Positions 34,501 through 48,200 are shown, counted from the first letter of the stretch. The stretch: 64,000 nt of DNA from Pseudocercospora fijiensis CIRAD86 (GCF_000340215.1 NW_006921538.1:3908936-3972935); one strand, 5' to 3'. Translations and numbers: made by a program. Notes: generated by a model not told the origin, from the letters alone.

Positions 34501-35530
34501 CAACAGTCTTGAGTTTTGCTGTATCGCTCTCACCTTCTGGTACGGCGGCACTCTCCTCGCAACACATGAATACTCCGTCCTGCAATTCATGATCATCTAC
34601 GCCGCCGTCGTCCAGGGTGGTCAGATGGCCGGAATCTTCCTATCCTACGGTCCCAACTTTTCCCAGGCCGCGCCAGCATTGAACCGCCTTGTCGCAATGT
34701 GCCTGGTCCAACAGCCTGATGAGTCGCCAGCGATGTCGTCGACACCACTTTCCGACCGCCTGTCTTCCACCGACTCCGCCATCCGCGTCGAAATCCGGAA
34801 CCTGAGCTTCACCTACCCATCACAAAGCGAACCAGTCCTGCACAACCTCAACCTCTCCATCGCCGCAGGCAGCTACGTAGCAATCGTCGGCCCATCGGGC
34901 TGCGGCAAAACCACCATCCTCTCCTTACTCCAACGCTTCTACCCACCTTCCAACGGAGAAATCCTCTTAGACAACATCCCTCTCCACGAAATCCCCAACG
35001 CCCAATACCGCTCCTTATGCGCTCTCGTCAGCCAAGAGCCCGCTCTATTCCATGGAACAGTACGAGAAAATCTAACCCTGGGACTCCCCAACGCAGCGAC
35101 AACAACAACAGAAATGCTAGAATCCGCCTGCCGCGCAGCAGAAGTCCACGACTTCATCTCCACCTTACCCTCCGGCTACGACACCGAGCTCTCAGCCGCG
35201 ATGCACGCCAGCATGTCAGGAGGTCAGAAACAACGAGTCTGCATCGCCCGTGCACTGCTCCGTCGGCCGCGTTTGTTATTACTCGACGAGGCGACAAGTA
35301 GTCTAGACAGTGAGAACGAGCGCGCTATTCAGCGCTCCATTGAGCGAATGGCTGGGACGGGGAAGCTTACGATTGTGGCTGTGGCGCATCGTTTGGCTAC
35401 TGTGCAGAAGGCGGATCGGATTATTGTTATGGCGACTGGGGGGCAAGTTGTGGAGGAGGGGACGCATGCGAGGCTTCTTGCGAGGAGGGGAGTGTATTGG
35501 GAGATGTGTGTGGCTCAGGCGTTGTTGTGA
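31551..35530 (+). CDS. ABCB-type full ABC transporter
   Basis: Two exons (31551-32494, 32548-35530), 1308 residues; 53-bp GT-AG intron after GSIGDIVT. The layout is TMD-NBD-TMD-NBD. NBD1 has GPSGCGKST (Walker A), LSGGQRQR (signature) and LLIFDEATSSID (Walker B). NBD2 has GPSGCGKTT, MSGGQKQR and LLLLDEATSSLD. Both H-loops are present (VTHRLSTV; VAHRLATV). The linker between halves is acidic (DDEDDDIERDSSGDGD). All ATPase residues are intact, so both sites should work. Such multidrug or a-factor-type exporters sit in the plasma membrane. Its place directly upstream of the synthetase, in the same direction, suggests export of the peptide and self-protection. Confidence 0.96.
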
Positions 35531-35651
35531 TGGTCTGTCTAGATAGAACCAAAAGATCGTCTGCATTTGGTAGAACAATACATAGATAGCTGAAGTCTTC
35601 ACCAAGGCCAATCCACAAGTACATAACCACATTTCATACCACTTGCATCTT

Positions 35652-35671
35652 CCCCCCCCCCCCCCCCCCCC
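35652..35671 (+). repeat. homopolymer of 20 C
   Basis: Uninterrupted C run (G on the other strand) in the 3' flank of the transporter gene. Length is likely variable between strains and hard to sequence accurately. Confidence 0.95.
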
Positions 35672-36381
35672 TCCTTGGGAACAATTTTCCCCCCTTCCTA
35701 AAAGAATATCCTCCTCACCCTTACCGTAACATAAAATCCTAAACCTCCCCAAGTGCCAAGCTGTTGCCTCTCACTCTCACTCTTACAATCCAAATACAAC
35801 CCTGTCCTCTTCCTCTTCCTCTTCCTTGTATATATCTATCTATCTATCTATCTACCTATCTGCCTGTCCTCGATGCCTGCACATGCAAAGATCCTAGCAG
35901 CATACCACAAAAAGCCTCTACAAAGGAGCCTAACTCTCCTAGTCGAAGCGTGTATAATCCTTGTACGTAGGTACAGTAAGCCTCGCGTAGAAAAACTCTA
36001 ACTTTCCCGGACTCTACTATTGCTGCACAATACCTCGAGGTCAAATGAACCTTTCTTATATAAGTTGTACCCACGTTCGTTTGCGGTGGCCGGACTGCGT
36101 AGGGTAGGGTAGGGCTGTAGGTGTAGGATATATAGCCTCAAATTTGACTTTCTGACGTGTGAAAGTATGGTAGCGAAGCAAAGTACGGCATTGTCAGAGG
36201 GCATGTGAAAGGCATGTGACCGGCTGAGTGAAGCCACCGTCACGGAATAATAAGCTGAGGTGAGCGAGTTGGGACCGGGGTATATTTATCAGCCGGACTT
36301 TCGTCGGGTAAGCCGAGCATGCGTCGCCGTGAGAATGTCGACGTTACGACTTCGAATTCGTCCACGGGTGTCGAAAAATGA

Positions 36382-36395
36382 CGGTATTACTACCG
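36382..36395. promoter_or_regulatory. CGGTA-N4-TACCG inverted repeat, possible zinc-cluster site
   Basis: Perfect five-base arms spaced by TTAC, about 140 bp upstream of the synthetase start. Fungal Zn2Cys6 factors bind CGG triplets in inverted repeats. Another CGGTA half-site follows at about 36409. No regulator gene is present in the window. Confidence 0.4.
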
Positions 36396-36535
36396 AAAAC
36401 GTGCTTCTCGGTATAGCAGTTCAAAAATGAGTAGTAGACATAGATAAAAAAAAAACCATTCTTCACGACAACGAGAGCTTTTCTACATCCGCAACGCCAA
36501 GTTCATCCAAGATTTCATCCAAAGAAACGACAACC

Positions 36536-39285
36536 ATGCATCAAAATTCCCACCCCGACTCCAACGGACTCATACTCGATTCGAAGGACTCTCATACCGC
36601 AGAGAGCAAGAAATTCTGGGCGCGGGAATTCGAAAACTTACAAGCAACCGTGCACCCTCCACTTCCCAAACCTTCCTACAAACCATGTATCTCGGCTTCG
36701 GTGGAGAAGGTGTTGAAGTTGCGCATCGAGGGAGAAAATAAGTCAGAAGTGGCAACAGCAACGCTTGTGCAAGCAGCGTGGGCGGTGGTGTTGGCGCAGC
36801 GTACGGGTGGAGATGAGGTTGTGTTTGGGATCGTTCCTGTGAGCGGCAGAAGCTATCCTGTGCGGATTGTGGTTGATCGTGGGGAGCGTGTGGGTGATTG
36901 GGTTCGAAGAATTGAGGAGCATGCGCAGATTCTGAAGGTGCATGCGACTTCTTCGAGGCTAGAGGAGATTGCTGCTGTGAGTGAAGAGGCCAGGCTTGCG
37001 TGTGGGTTTCAGTCGGCTGTGAGCGTGCAGCAGGATGGGACGTCGTGTGTGAGGTCCGAAGTCAACACGCTTGTGCGGTTGGATTGTGCTGTAGTGCCGC
37101 CAGAGGAGGTGCGGTTGACACTGCACTACGATGGCATGTGCATCACAGCGACGCACGCTACATGGCTGCTCAACCACGTGAGCGCAGTGCTCTCCCGCGT
37201 GTCGAAGGAAGAGGAGGGGCAACGCGTCGAAGAGTTGTTCCACCCGAGCACTGCAGAAGTCGATTCCATTCACGACGCCATCTATCGTCCGGCTATTGCG
37301 GCCCCAACCGGAGCATGCATCCATGACCTCATATTTTCACATGCGCAACGCGACCCAAACCGTATCGCCGTCGCCGCGTGGGACGGAGAGCTAACCTACG
37401 CGCAGTTATGTCGGCTCGCGCGTACCTTGGCGCAGCATCTCGCGTGGCGGGGCATCGGGCGCGGCTGCAAGGTCCCGCTGTGCTTTGACCGCTCTTCAGC
37501 CGTCATCGTCGCCATGCTTGGCGTGCTCACATCTGGCGCTAGTTTGGTGCTGCTCGATCCTGCGCATCCAGATAGCCGGCTGCGCGCCATCGTGCATCGC
37601 ATTGGCGCGACGCTTGCTCTCGTGTCGGAGGCTCATCGTGCACGTTTCTCGGACGACTGCAATAGTCTCGTAGTCGACCGTGCCTTTCTCGATGCTCTGG
37701 CAGAGTCGGGCCAGCTGGCCGAGCCGGCGTCCAGCGTCACCGCCACTGATCTGGCGTACATTCTCTTCACGTCCGGCAGCACGGGCGAGCCGAAAGGTGT
37801 GCTGATGGAGCACGGTGCGTACGTGAGCAGTGCCCAGCAGTATGGGCGCGCTCTGCATCTCGATCATCACACGCGAGCACTGCACGCTGCCTCATACGCC
37901 TTCGGTGCGGCGCTTGGCGAGACTGTGCTGGTGCTGCTCTGCGGGGGCTGCGTCGTCGTGCCGCATGAGGAAGATCGAGCGGTACATCGTCTCGGTGCGG
38001 TCATGCGGCGGCAGCACGTCTCCTGGACCGCACAGACGCCTTCGGTGGCGCATGCTGCCGGCCTGCAGCCATCCCAAGTGCCCTCCCTCAAGACGCTGGT
38101 GCTGGCTGGCGAGCCCCTGACGCCGCAGCTGCGCGACGCCTGGGCCGATTCCGTGACGCTGCTGTACGCATACGGCCAGAGTGAGACGGCGTCCATCTGC
38201 AGCGTGGCCCACGTGCGCCGAGAAAGCGATGTTCGAGACCTCGGGCACGCATCTGGCGCGCGCATCTGGCTGGTCGACCCCCGTTCCAGCGACGATGAGC
38301 TCCGCCTTGTCCCGCGTGGTTGTCTCGGCGAGCTCGTGGTAGAGAGCACGGGCGTCTGTCGTGGCTATCTGGCCAATACTGATCACGCACGCGCCGCAGC
38401 CTTGCCAGTCCCTGCGTGGGCTGCCGCTCGTCGGAGAGCACACGTCAATGGGCGGCGTCTGGCACCGAAGAGCTTGTTCTATCGCACCGGCGATATGGGC
38501 CGGTATGCTGAAGAGAGCATGTCGATTCTGTACTGTGGCCGCCTCGACGACCAGATCAAGATTCGCGGCCAGCGCATTGAGTTGCGTGAAGTCGAGCTGG
38601 TTGTAGCCGAGCTGTTCCCGTCCGGCAGTGTCCGTGTGCTCGCCGATGTTGTGCGTCGAGATGCCGATGCCGATGCCGATACCGATGCCGCCGTAGTACA
38701 CCTCACTGTCTTCCTCGTCACCGACAACACTGACGACACTGACAACACTGACAACGCTGCTCGAGCCCACCATCCAGACTCCCACCATGCGCCCATCAGC
38801 CTCGCCACCGATGCTGGCGACGAGCCCTATGTACGCAGCCACGTCCGCCCAGAGCTGGCACGGCGAGTGCCCTACTACATGTTACCATCACTGTGGCTTC
38901 GAATTCCATCCATACCAAAGACAGCGGCGGGAAAACTGGACAGGAAGACTCTCCGCCGCCTGGGCGTGGAATTCCTCCACCAGCAAGCTGCCCGCAGCCA
39001 TACATCTACAGCAATGTACGAGCTGCCCAGCACCCCAGCTCAACGTACCTTGCAGCGCCTCTGGGCCCAAGTACTTCCCCATTCTGCGCACGCCATTGGC
39101 GCTGATGCCGATTTCTTCCATCTTTCTGGCGACTCCGTACGCGCCATGAAGCTGAGAGCCCTCGCTCGAGACCACCAACTGCGGCTGAGCATGGAAGACA
39201 TCTTCCGTCGACCCAAACTGAGAGACATGGCCGAAGCCCTTTGCCTGCTACCGCCAGAGAGCAAATCACTCCACATCAAGCCGTT
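36536..39285 (+). other. synthetase module 1: half C, A1, T1
   Basis: It starts with only the C-terminal half of a condensation domain (residues about 20-245), with no HHxxxDG motif, so it cannot condense; such remnants are known at the start of fungal cyclic-peptide synthetases. A1 (about 260-810) has an intact P-loop (FTSGSTGEPKG) and A10 Lys (AAGKLDR). Its A4 motif reads YAFGAALG, so Gly457 replaces the usual Asp. By-eye pocket code: G A G A V A A S I K. This favours a substrate without a normal alpha-amino group. Confidence 0.85.
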
Positions 39286-42200
39286 CGCACTCTTGGGCGA
39301 TGGTGGCGATAAAGTTGTTGATGAAGAAGATTTCTCGGCACGGGCAGCGCTCGCGTGTGGGATCGCTGATGATGAGGTCGAGGACGTATATCCATGCACT
39401 CCGCTCCAGGCTGGCATGATGGCCCTCTCTTTGGCTTCGTCGCACAGTGGATACGTAACGCAATACGTGCTGGAACTGAAGAAGGCGATTGACGTCGACC
39501 GATGGCTGGACGCCTGGGAAGAGACAATTCGTTCGCTTGCCATTTTGCGTACGAGAATCGTAGCCCTACGGCACGGCGAGCGCGAACAGATGGTCCAAGT
39601 CGTCACTCGAGTCGACAAAAGCGTCTCCATTGTATCCGCATCGGACGATCTCGACTCCTTTCTGGCAGAACATCGTCGTTCGCTAGGCTTGGGACAGCCG
39701 TTGGCACGCATTGCTCATGTGTCGATTGGGCCCCAAAGCTACTTTGTGTGGACGAGCCATCACGCCTTGTACGACTCTTGGTCTCTGCGCCTCATCTTAC
39801 GCACGGTTTCTCAGCGATACTTGCATCTCAGCCCACCCGAAACGCTACCCTTCAATTCCTTCATCGGGCATCTTGTCCATTCTTCTCGAAAGGACGCAGG
39901 GTGGGAAGATTTCTGGCGCAAATATCTCGATGGTGCTGAAGATTGCCCATTCCCACCACATCTGCCATCCACCTCCGAGAGCAACACACACCTGCAAAAC
40001 AGCCTAGAACGCTTTTGTTCTCTGGATGCAAGCAGATCCGACTCAACACCTGGCATAACGAGGGCCACTATCATCTACGCAGCATTGGCAATAGTACTTG
40101 GTAGCTATGCTGCCTCCCAAGATATTGTATTCGGTGCTACAGTCTCAGGCCGTGCTGCACCACTCTTTGGGATTGAACAGGTTGCCGGTCCCACCATTGC
40201 TACGATTCCCGTTCGTGTGCGCCTGGATGGGAAAGATCAGAAAGTCACAGACTTCCTCTACGACCTCCATCGGCAGACTACCGCGACAATGCCATTTGAG
40301 CAAGCAGGACTGCAGAACATTTCTGGTCTCAGCCCTAGCGCAGAAAGAGCTTGCGCCTTCCGTACGCATCTTAGCATTCTGCCCGAGGAGGATCCTATCA
40401 TGCAGATGAGGTCGTTCGGGGAACTGCGCTCCGAATACCTCACGGATCCCACCAACTATCCCCTGCTCGTCCAATGCGAGTTGCAGGAAGGAGGTATCCT
40501 CACCAGAATCAAGTTCGACGCCAGTCTTCTCCCGCATGACGTGGTCGATCACTTCCTCGGCGCCTTCACACTGGTCCTTCAGCAGTTGGCTCAGACCACA
40601 GACACTCAAAAAGTCGGCGATATTGAGCTGACCGACGCGCAACATCCTGAGAGTGTGTGGCAATGGAATGAAAATGTGCCCACTGCCTGCCACACTCTCG
40701 TTCACGAATTGATATTTGAGCAGGCGCGCATACACTATGCCACGTCGCCAGCCATCTGCGCATGGGATGGGGAACTCACGTATGGCGAGTTGGATGTTCT
40801 CTCCGACCAGCTCGCGCGATGCATCTCCCGACTTGCAATCGACGTTGGCCATGAATGTGTTGTTCCTCTCTGCTTTGAGAAATCCATGTGGATGCCAGTT
40901 GCAATGCTCGGGGTGATGAAGGCCGGAGCGGTGTCTCTTGCACTCGACGTCACACAACCACAAGGTCGTCTGCAGACGATCACCAGTCAGGTACGGCGTC
41001 GTCTGTTCCTCTGCTCCAACAGCACTGCGCATCTCGCCAATGAGCTCGCTTCCTGGGCGAACGATGGTCGTTCAGATCAGCAGGCATCTGTGCTTGTCGT
41101 CGATGAAGTATTGAAAGAGAAATCTGTAAACCACGCAGACGCGCTCCCGGTTGCATCGCGAGGCGTAAAGCCAGAGAATGCGCTCTATATGGTCTTCACT
41201 TCAGGAAGTACCGGTGTCCCAAAGGGCGTAGTAATCACTCACATGAACTTTAGCACTGCACTAGTTGTACAGAAGGATCGCCTAGGCCTGAAACGCCACT
41301 CTCGGGTGCTTGACTTCTCTTCATATGCATTCGATATGGCATGGCACAATCTCCTACACACTCTATATGCTGGCGCCTGTTTCTGTATTCCCTCCGAATC
41401 GGAACGCATCAATGACCTTTCTGGAAGCGTACATCGCTACAAAGCGACTTTTGCGAATCTCACCCCCAAAGTTGCCGACGTCCTCGACACTTCTGCACTC
41501 AATGCGCTGGAGGCACTCGAGGTTGGTGGCGAGCTCGCTACTGTAGGTCAAGCTGAGCGCTGGCGAAAGCACACTCGAGTCAGATGGTTCTATGGCCCTG
41601 CCGAATGCTCGGCCATCTCTTCTATATCAGCGGACAATGTACCTCCCTCCAACATCGGACCAGGAGGTGTTGGCCTGTGCACGTGGATTGTAGACCCATA
41701 CTCCCCTACTAGGCTGTGCCCTATGTACGCGGTGGGCGAATTAGTGCTGGAAGGCCCTCTAGTAGCCCGGGGATACTACAACGACCCCGAAAGAACGGCT
41801 GAAAGCTTCATCGACTCACCGCAATGGCTGATGCAACGGGGTCGGAGAAGCCGAGTCTACCGGACGGGCGATCTGGTCAAGTACGATCTCAGCGGTGATC
41901 TTATCTTCCTGGGTCGGCGGGACGGTCAGGTGAAGATTCGTGGTCAACGTGTTGAACTTGGAGATGTGGAGCACCATGTTACCGGTGTGCTGCGCGATGA
42001 GAGCGGCTTCCCCGACGCCCAGGTCGCTGCCGAGATGGTCACGCCCAAGGACAGCCGCAACTCCATTCTGGTTGCGTTCGTCGCACGACCAAATAATATT
42101 GCACTCGAGGAAACGAGAGCTCATTTGGTGAAGGTGGCTGCGTCGATCTCTCGGCGCCTCTCTCACATGATTCCTCCGCATATGATTCCATCTGGATACA

Positions 42201-45200
42201 TCGTGCTCTCGGATATCCCACTCTCGTCGACAGGGAAGACACATCGACAGCAGCTGCGCGAGATCGGTGCCCGAATGAAGGCCATGGAAATCGTTGGTAC
42301 GGCCGAATCATGCATGCCCAGCAAGCAGGGACGGCCGCTCTCTGCAACGGAGGCTCTCCTGCGGACTCAATGGGCCGACGTCCTTGGTCGTGATGTGGAA
42401 GACGTCGGGATTGACGACACCTGGTTTCAGCTGGGAGGTGATTCCATTGCGGCAATGCGGCTCGTGGCGTCTTGTATGAGCAAGGGAATCCCGATGCAGG
42501 TTCAAGAAGTATTTCGAAGACTAACCATTGCTAACCTGGCAGCTTGGCTGCAAGAGAAGCAGAAGAATCTCGGCCCGAAGCAAAGCAGGATGAAAAGTTT
42601 CCAAATCCGCAAAGACACCGTCAATGAGCCTTTCGATCTTTCGCCCATGCAAAGGCTCTATCTATCCTTCAATCCAACCGCGGATGTGAGATTTCATCAG
42701 TATATCAACTGCCGTCTCGCACGACCAATCACCCGAGAGCAGCTGGACGGTGCACTGCTCGTATTGACGGAGCGACATGCAATGCTTCGCGCCCGCCTTC
42801 GAGACCGCGATTATCACACCACCACGCCTGTTCGCTCTGCGGATCGATTCTATCAGATCATTACCGATGATTCCTCCAGCTCCTATCACGTTGAACACCA
42901 CCAACTCCCCATTTCGGAATCCGAGATAGATGAGGAGAAAGTGATCGCGGCAATTCAGACCAGGCTGAATGTCACCCAGGGACCGCTCCTTGTTGCAGCA
43001 CTGCTGGACGTCGGCCATACACAGCGTCTCTGGCTGACTTGTCATCATTTGTTCGTCGACTACATCTCTTGGGGAAGCATTCTGGAAGACCTGGAAGTGC
43101 TCCTAACTGCAAATAACCCGAAACTTCCCGCGCTCGTCTCTGTCAGTTATCAGCAGTGGTGCAAGGCCCAACAGGAATACGCTCATGCACATTTGGACTC
43201 CTCCGCACAGGCACTCCTGCCATTCCAATTGCGTGCACGCGAATGCACGTACTGGGCGCCCGAAGCTGCTCCGAATGCCATCTCCACGCAGAATACATGG
43301 GAAAATTCGGCCTTCGCTGACTTCTTGCTGGATCCAGCCCCTACAATGGCTCTACTGGGCCGCTCCTGCAACGACGCCTTGGACACTCGCCCCGTGGAGC
43401 TCTTAGTTGCGGCTCTGATCCATTCTTTTGCAACCATCTTCCCTGACCGCGCACAGCCCCTGACCATCCACAACGAAGGTCATGGCCGCGAACCCTTCTT
43501 GGACGGCCTGGATGTGGCGAAAACTGTGGGCTGGTTCACAACTCTCTGTCCCATCCAGATTGATGGTACCGCAAGCCAGAGCATTCTGGACGTCGTCGCA
43601 CGCGTCAAGGACTGTTTCCGCAGCATCCCTTCCAATGGCTGGGCTTTCTTCACCTCTCGCATGCTCAACGACAAGCGTCCTCCCGAAGTCGAAGAGGTGG
43701 TTTTCAACAATGCAATCGGCGCTCTCCAGCCAACAGGCGCCCGCAGAAAAGAAGCATTCCTTCAACCCCTCGACCACGACTTGAAGCATCCATGGGCAGC
43801 CTTTGCCTCGGAACGCCGCTTCGCACTTTTCGATATCGTGACTCGAATGCGTGGAGAGCGTCTCCAGGTTCTCTTTGCGCACTCCACGCGGATCAAACAT
43901 CAAGATCGAATCGCGAGGTGGATTCTCGCTTACAAACACTCACTCATTGAGCTCGCCACTGTGCTTCCCACCCTGTCACGCACATTTACACTGACCGACT
44001 TTCCTCTCGCCTTTAAGAACTATGCGGATCTCAGTGTGTTTGAGACGACAATCCTCCCGGCCCTTGGCCTCTCGGTGGATGAAGTGGAAGATATCTATCC
44101 GTGCGCGCCGGTGCAGAAGGGAATTCTTTTGAGCCAGTCAACACGTCCTGAACTGTATCGCGTGCACTATGAGATCGAACTTCGGCCAGCGGTGGATGTC
44201 GCGCAGCTGCAAGACGCTTGGCATCAGGTTATTCGTCGACATGCGATTCTACGCACTCTCATTGTCGCCGACATGCCCGGGAGCGGATTTGCGCAGATTG
44301 TTTTGAAATCTTTCGAGCCGCAGCTGGGCGTGTCATCAGCTCCTGACGATTCGTGCGGTAAGAAGCAGCGTCCTCGCCCAGAACATGAGTTGATCATCGA
44401 ACACGCGGATGGAACTTGCATGGCCGTGAGCCTCAAAATCAATCACGCGCTCATCGATGCTCATTCATATAACGTCCTCCTTCAAGACCTCCAGCAAGCG
44501 TACACCGGCCTTGCATCCCCAACACCGCCTGCGAGTACTTTCAAAGACTACGTCAAGTACGTCGAATCCCAACCACTGGACGACGCGAGAGAGTACTGGA
44601 AAGAACGTCTTTCCAATGTGGAGCCGTGTAATTTTCCTTCTTTGGATGGAGATGGACCACGTTCTGAAAACACAAAAATCCTCCAAGTCGAGACGCCACC
44701 AATCGATCATGCCAAACTCCAGCGATTTTGTGAACGTTACAACGTTACCGTTTCAAGTATATGTCAAGCAGCATGGGCATTAGTACTTTGCGCATACACA
44801 GGCAACAACGAGAGTGCATGTTTCAGCGTCGCATCCTCAGGGCGCGAACATCCAATTCCCGACATCGACCGAATCGTCGGCCCTCTCATCGTCGCACAGC
44901 CCTGCATTTTTCAACTCCAACAACCCGAGGAACTCACGCTCTTGCAACTCGTCCGCTCAGCACAAGCCGAACACCTTCGTTCCATGACTCGAAACCTTCT
45001 CCCCCTCGCTGAAATCTTACATTCCGCTTCCATCACCACCATCCCATTCAACACCGGCATCTCAGTAACCACAGGGCCCCAAGGCTCTGCACAAGGCTAT
45101 GGAAAAGGCCTGTCAATCAGAACACTCAAGGGCCACGATCCAACGGACTTCGACCTCACAGTCCACATCACCGTCACCCGAACTTCCACTTCCATCTCAT

Positions 45201-48200
45201 TGATGTACAGATCCTCTCTCCTCCACCCTTCCCTCGCCTCTAGTGTCGCCGGCTCACTCTGCGCCGTACTCGAAAGCATCCTCTCCTCCCCCAACGCAAA
45301 AATCTCTGACGTTGAGAGTATCGGCTCTGAAGATCTCCAAAAGGTCTGGAACTGGAATTCCGACGCACCGCCGAAACATGAAAGACTCCTCCACGATCTC
45401 GTTGCCGAACAGGTGAATCTGCGCCCCAATGCTCTAGCTATCGAAGCCTGGGATGGCAAACTCACGTACCGGGAACTCGAACACTTATCAAACTCCCTCG
45501 CGTTGCAACTACAAGAGTTGGGTATCAAACCCGAGAGTTTGGTGCCGTTGTTATTCGAACACTCTGTCTGGGTCGTCGTGGCTATGCTTGGGGGTTTGAA
45601 AGCTGGGGGAGCCTTTGTTCCGTTACATCCTGATCGATTGGTGGCGACTCTGGATCAAATCCAACCTACCGTGATCCTGACAAGTCCTCAATACGCCGAG
45701 ACACCGGAGTTCGAATCGTACAAAGTCCTCATTGTGGGTCCCGAGACAATCCAGCCTCTACCAACCAACCTCACCACCTCTTCATCCTCATCTCCCGAAA
45801 ACGCAGCCTACACCATCTTCACATCCGGCTCCACCGGCTCCCCCAAAGGCGTCATAATCCCTCACTCGGCAATTTGTACAAGCATCCTCTCACACGGTCC
45901 GGTTATGTCTTTCACCCCAACCTCCCGAGTCCTACAATTCGCCTCCTATACATTCGACGCCTCAATCCAAGAAATCTTCACAACACTCGTGTTTGGAGGA
46001 TGTATCTGCATTCCTGCCTCAAACTCTGATCTGGATACCGTGATCCAAGAGTACCAAATCACCTGGGCGGTTCTTGCGCCTTCCCTTTCAAAAACTTTGA
46101 AACCAGAGACTGTGGGCGGACTGAAGACGCTGGTGCTTTGTGGAGAAAAAGTCACGAAAAACGCATTACAAGATTGGACGGGGTTGGAGAATGTCATGGT
46201 CGGCTACGGACCTACAGAATGCAGTATCGTATGCGTTACAGGACGCGGCACGATTGAAGATCTCGAACGGAAAAGTCTGATTGGGAAAGCTGTGGGGTGT
46301 CATACATGGATCGTCCATCCCGACAATCTTTCAAAATTAGTTCCTATCGGTGCGGTGGGTGAGTTGGTGGTTGAAGGGGAGGGATTGGCGAGGGGATACT
46401 TGAATGATACGGACAAGACCAGAACTTCATTTTTTGAGGATTTGGGGTGGTTGGAGAAGAGGAGGAAAGGAAGGGTTTATAGGACTGGGGATCTGGTGAG
46501 GTGGGGGTTTGATGGGCGGTTGGAGTTTTTAGGAAGACGGGATGAACAAGTAAAAGTTCATGGGCAGAGGGTTGAGTTAGGGGATGTTGAGGTTCAGCTT
46601 CAAGGTTTTTTGGCGGATGGGAAGGGGAGGGGGAGGGGGAGGGATGTTGTTGTTGAGGCTGCGCAACTTGCTGGACGCGACTCGTCAACACTGGTGGCGT
46701 TTGTTGAGATAGGAGGAGGAGGAGGAGGAGGAGGAAGGGAGGGTGATGGTGATGGTGATGGGGTATGCGACTTGCTGCTGGACACGGCACATCAGGATTC
46801 TCTGAAGGAATTTTCACAACGAGCAGACGAACACCTCCACCGCCACCTCCCAGCATACATGTGTCCAAAACTCTACCTCCCCATCACCCACATCCCCCTA
46901 ACAATTTCCGGAAAAATCAATCGTCGCCTCCTACGCCACATGGCTTCCACCCTCTCCCAGGACCAACTCACACACCTCTTCCGCGGAACGGGTAGCGACG
47001 AGAAAAAACGCATCATCCCTCCACAAACCGACTCCGAACGCATCTTACGTGACTTATGGGCGCGTGTGCTCGCGATACCTGCGGAGAAAATCAGCACCGA
47101 CGACGCATTCTTTCGCCTGGGAGGCGATTCCCTCTCAGCCATCAAATTAGCGTCAACGAGCCGGGACTCTGGCCTTATCCTTTCCGTCCGAGACGTATTC
47201 CTCCATCCCATCCTCTCAGCCCTCGCAACAAACGTCCTGCCCGTCCACCCCTCTCCCTCTCCGGAAAATTCTCTATCCCCCTTCACCCTCCGTCCCCCAA
47301 CCCTAACGCCGGAGACCACAAAATCCCTCGCCGCATCCGCATGCGGTGTGCCGGTGGAAACAATCCAGAATGTTTTCCCCTGTACTCCGTTGCAGGCGGG
47401 TATGGTCGCTCTCTCCCTCAGATTCCCCGGGGAATATGTGGTTTGCTATGCGCTCGAGCTCAACGCGGAGATTTCTGAGGGGAGATGGAGACGTGCTTGG
47501 GAGGAGAGCGTGCGGGCGATCCCGAGTTTGAGGACGAGGATCGCGCAGATTGGGGAGGGGGGGCTTTTTCAAATCGTTGTCGATGCCGCTTTGTCGTGGG
47601 AAGAGATTGATTCTTCTTCGCTAGAGGGGTATATTTCGAGGGAGAAAGGGAGGGGGATGGGGCTAGGTGCACCGTTGGCTCGATTTGCGCTTCTGAAGAC
47701 GCAGACGCCGGAGGAGTTGGAGGAGAGGAGGGTTTTTGTTTTGACGATTCATCATGGGGTTTTCGATGGTTGGTCGTTGCCTCTGATTTTAGAGGTTGTG
47801 GCTTCGTGCTATCGAGGCTCTTCCGTCCTGCCGCGGACCGTAGGACATGATTCTTTCGTGCAGTTTCTGGCACACACTCCCGAAAGTGAGGCGCGGGAGT
47901 TTTGGAGGGGCTATTTTGAGGGATTGGATTTTTCGACCTTTCCGACGATCTCGAAGGATCCGCAAGGCAGCGTGCAGCCGGGCGAAGTGCAGGATTTCTG
48001 TGTGTTTGAGGGTACGGGGTCGCTGTCGTCGATTACGGTGGCTACGTTGGTGAAAGCTGCGTGGGCTCTCGTCGTGGGGCGTAATACTGCTTCTCACGAC
48101 ATTGTCTTCGGATGCACGGTTTCCGGCCGCAATGTGCCTTTGCCGGGCATCGAGCGCGTTGCCGGTCCTACGGTGGCGACGGTTCCTCTCCGTGTACGCC

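Larger units (their letters stand above)
35531..36535. promoter_or_regulatory. synthetase promoter and ABC 3' region
   Basis: A 1.0-kb region. Near the transporter end are a run of 20 C (35652-35671) and a TATC repeat at about 35830-35860. TATA-like elements occur at 36057-36064 and 36281-36289. The inverted repeat at 36382-36395 lies about 140 bp before the synthetase ATG, and the leader just before the ATG is C/A-rich. Confidence 0.5.

Noticed and set aside
36570..36943. Minus-strand frames inside the start of the synthetase
   Set aside because: They lie opposite a strongly supported exon and have no family motifs.
46344..46868. Long Pro/His-rich minus-strand frame at about 46.3-46.9 kb
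   Set aside because: It is the antisense of the A3 adenylation domain and its Gly run; composition follows from the repeat.
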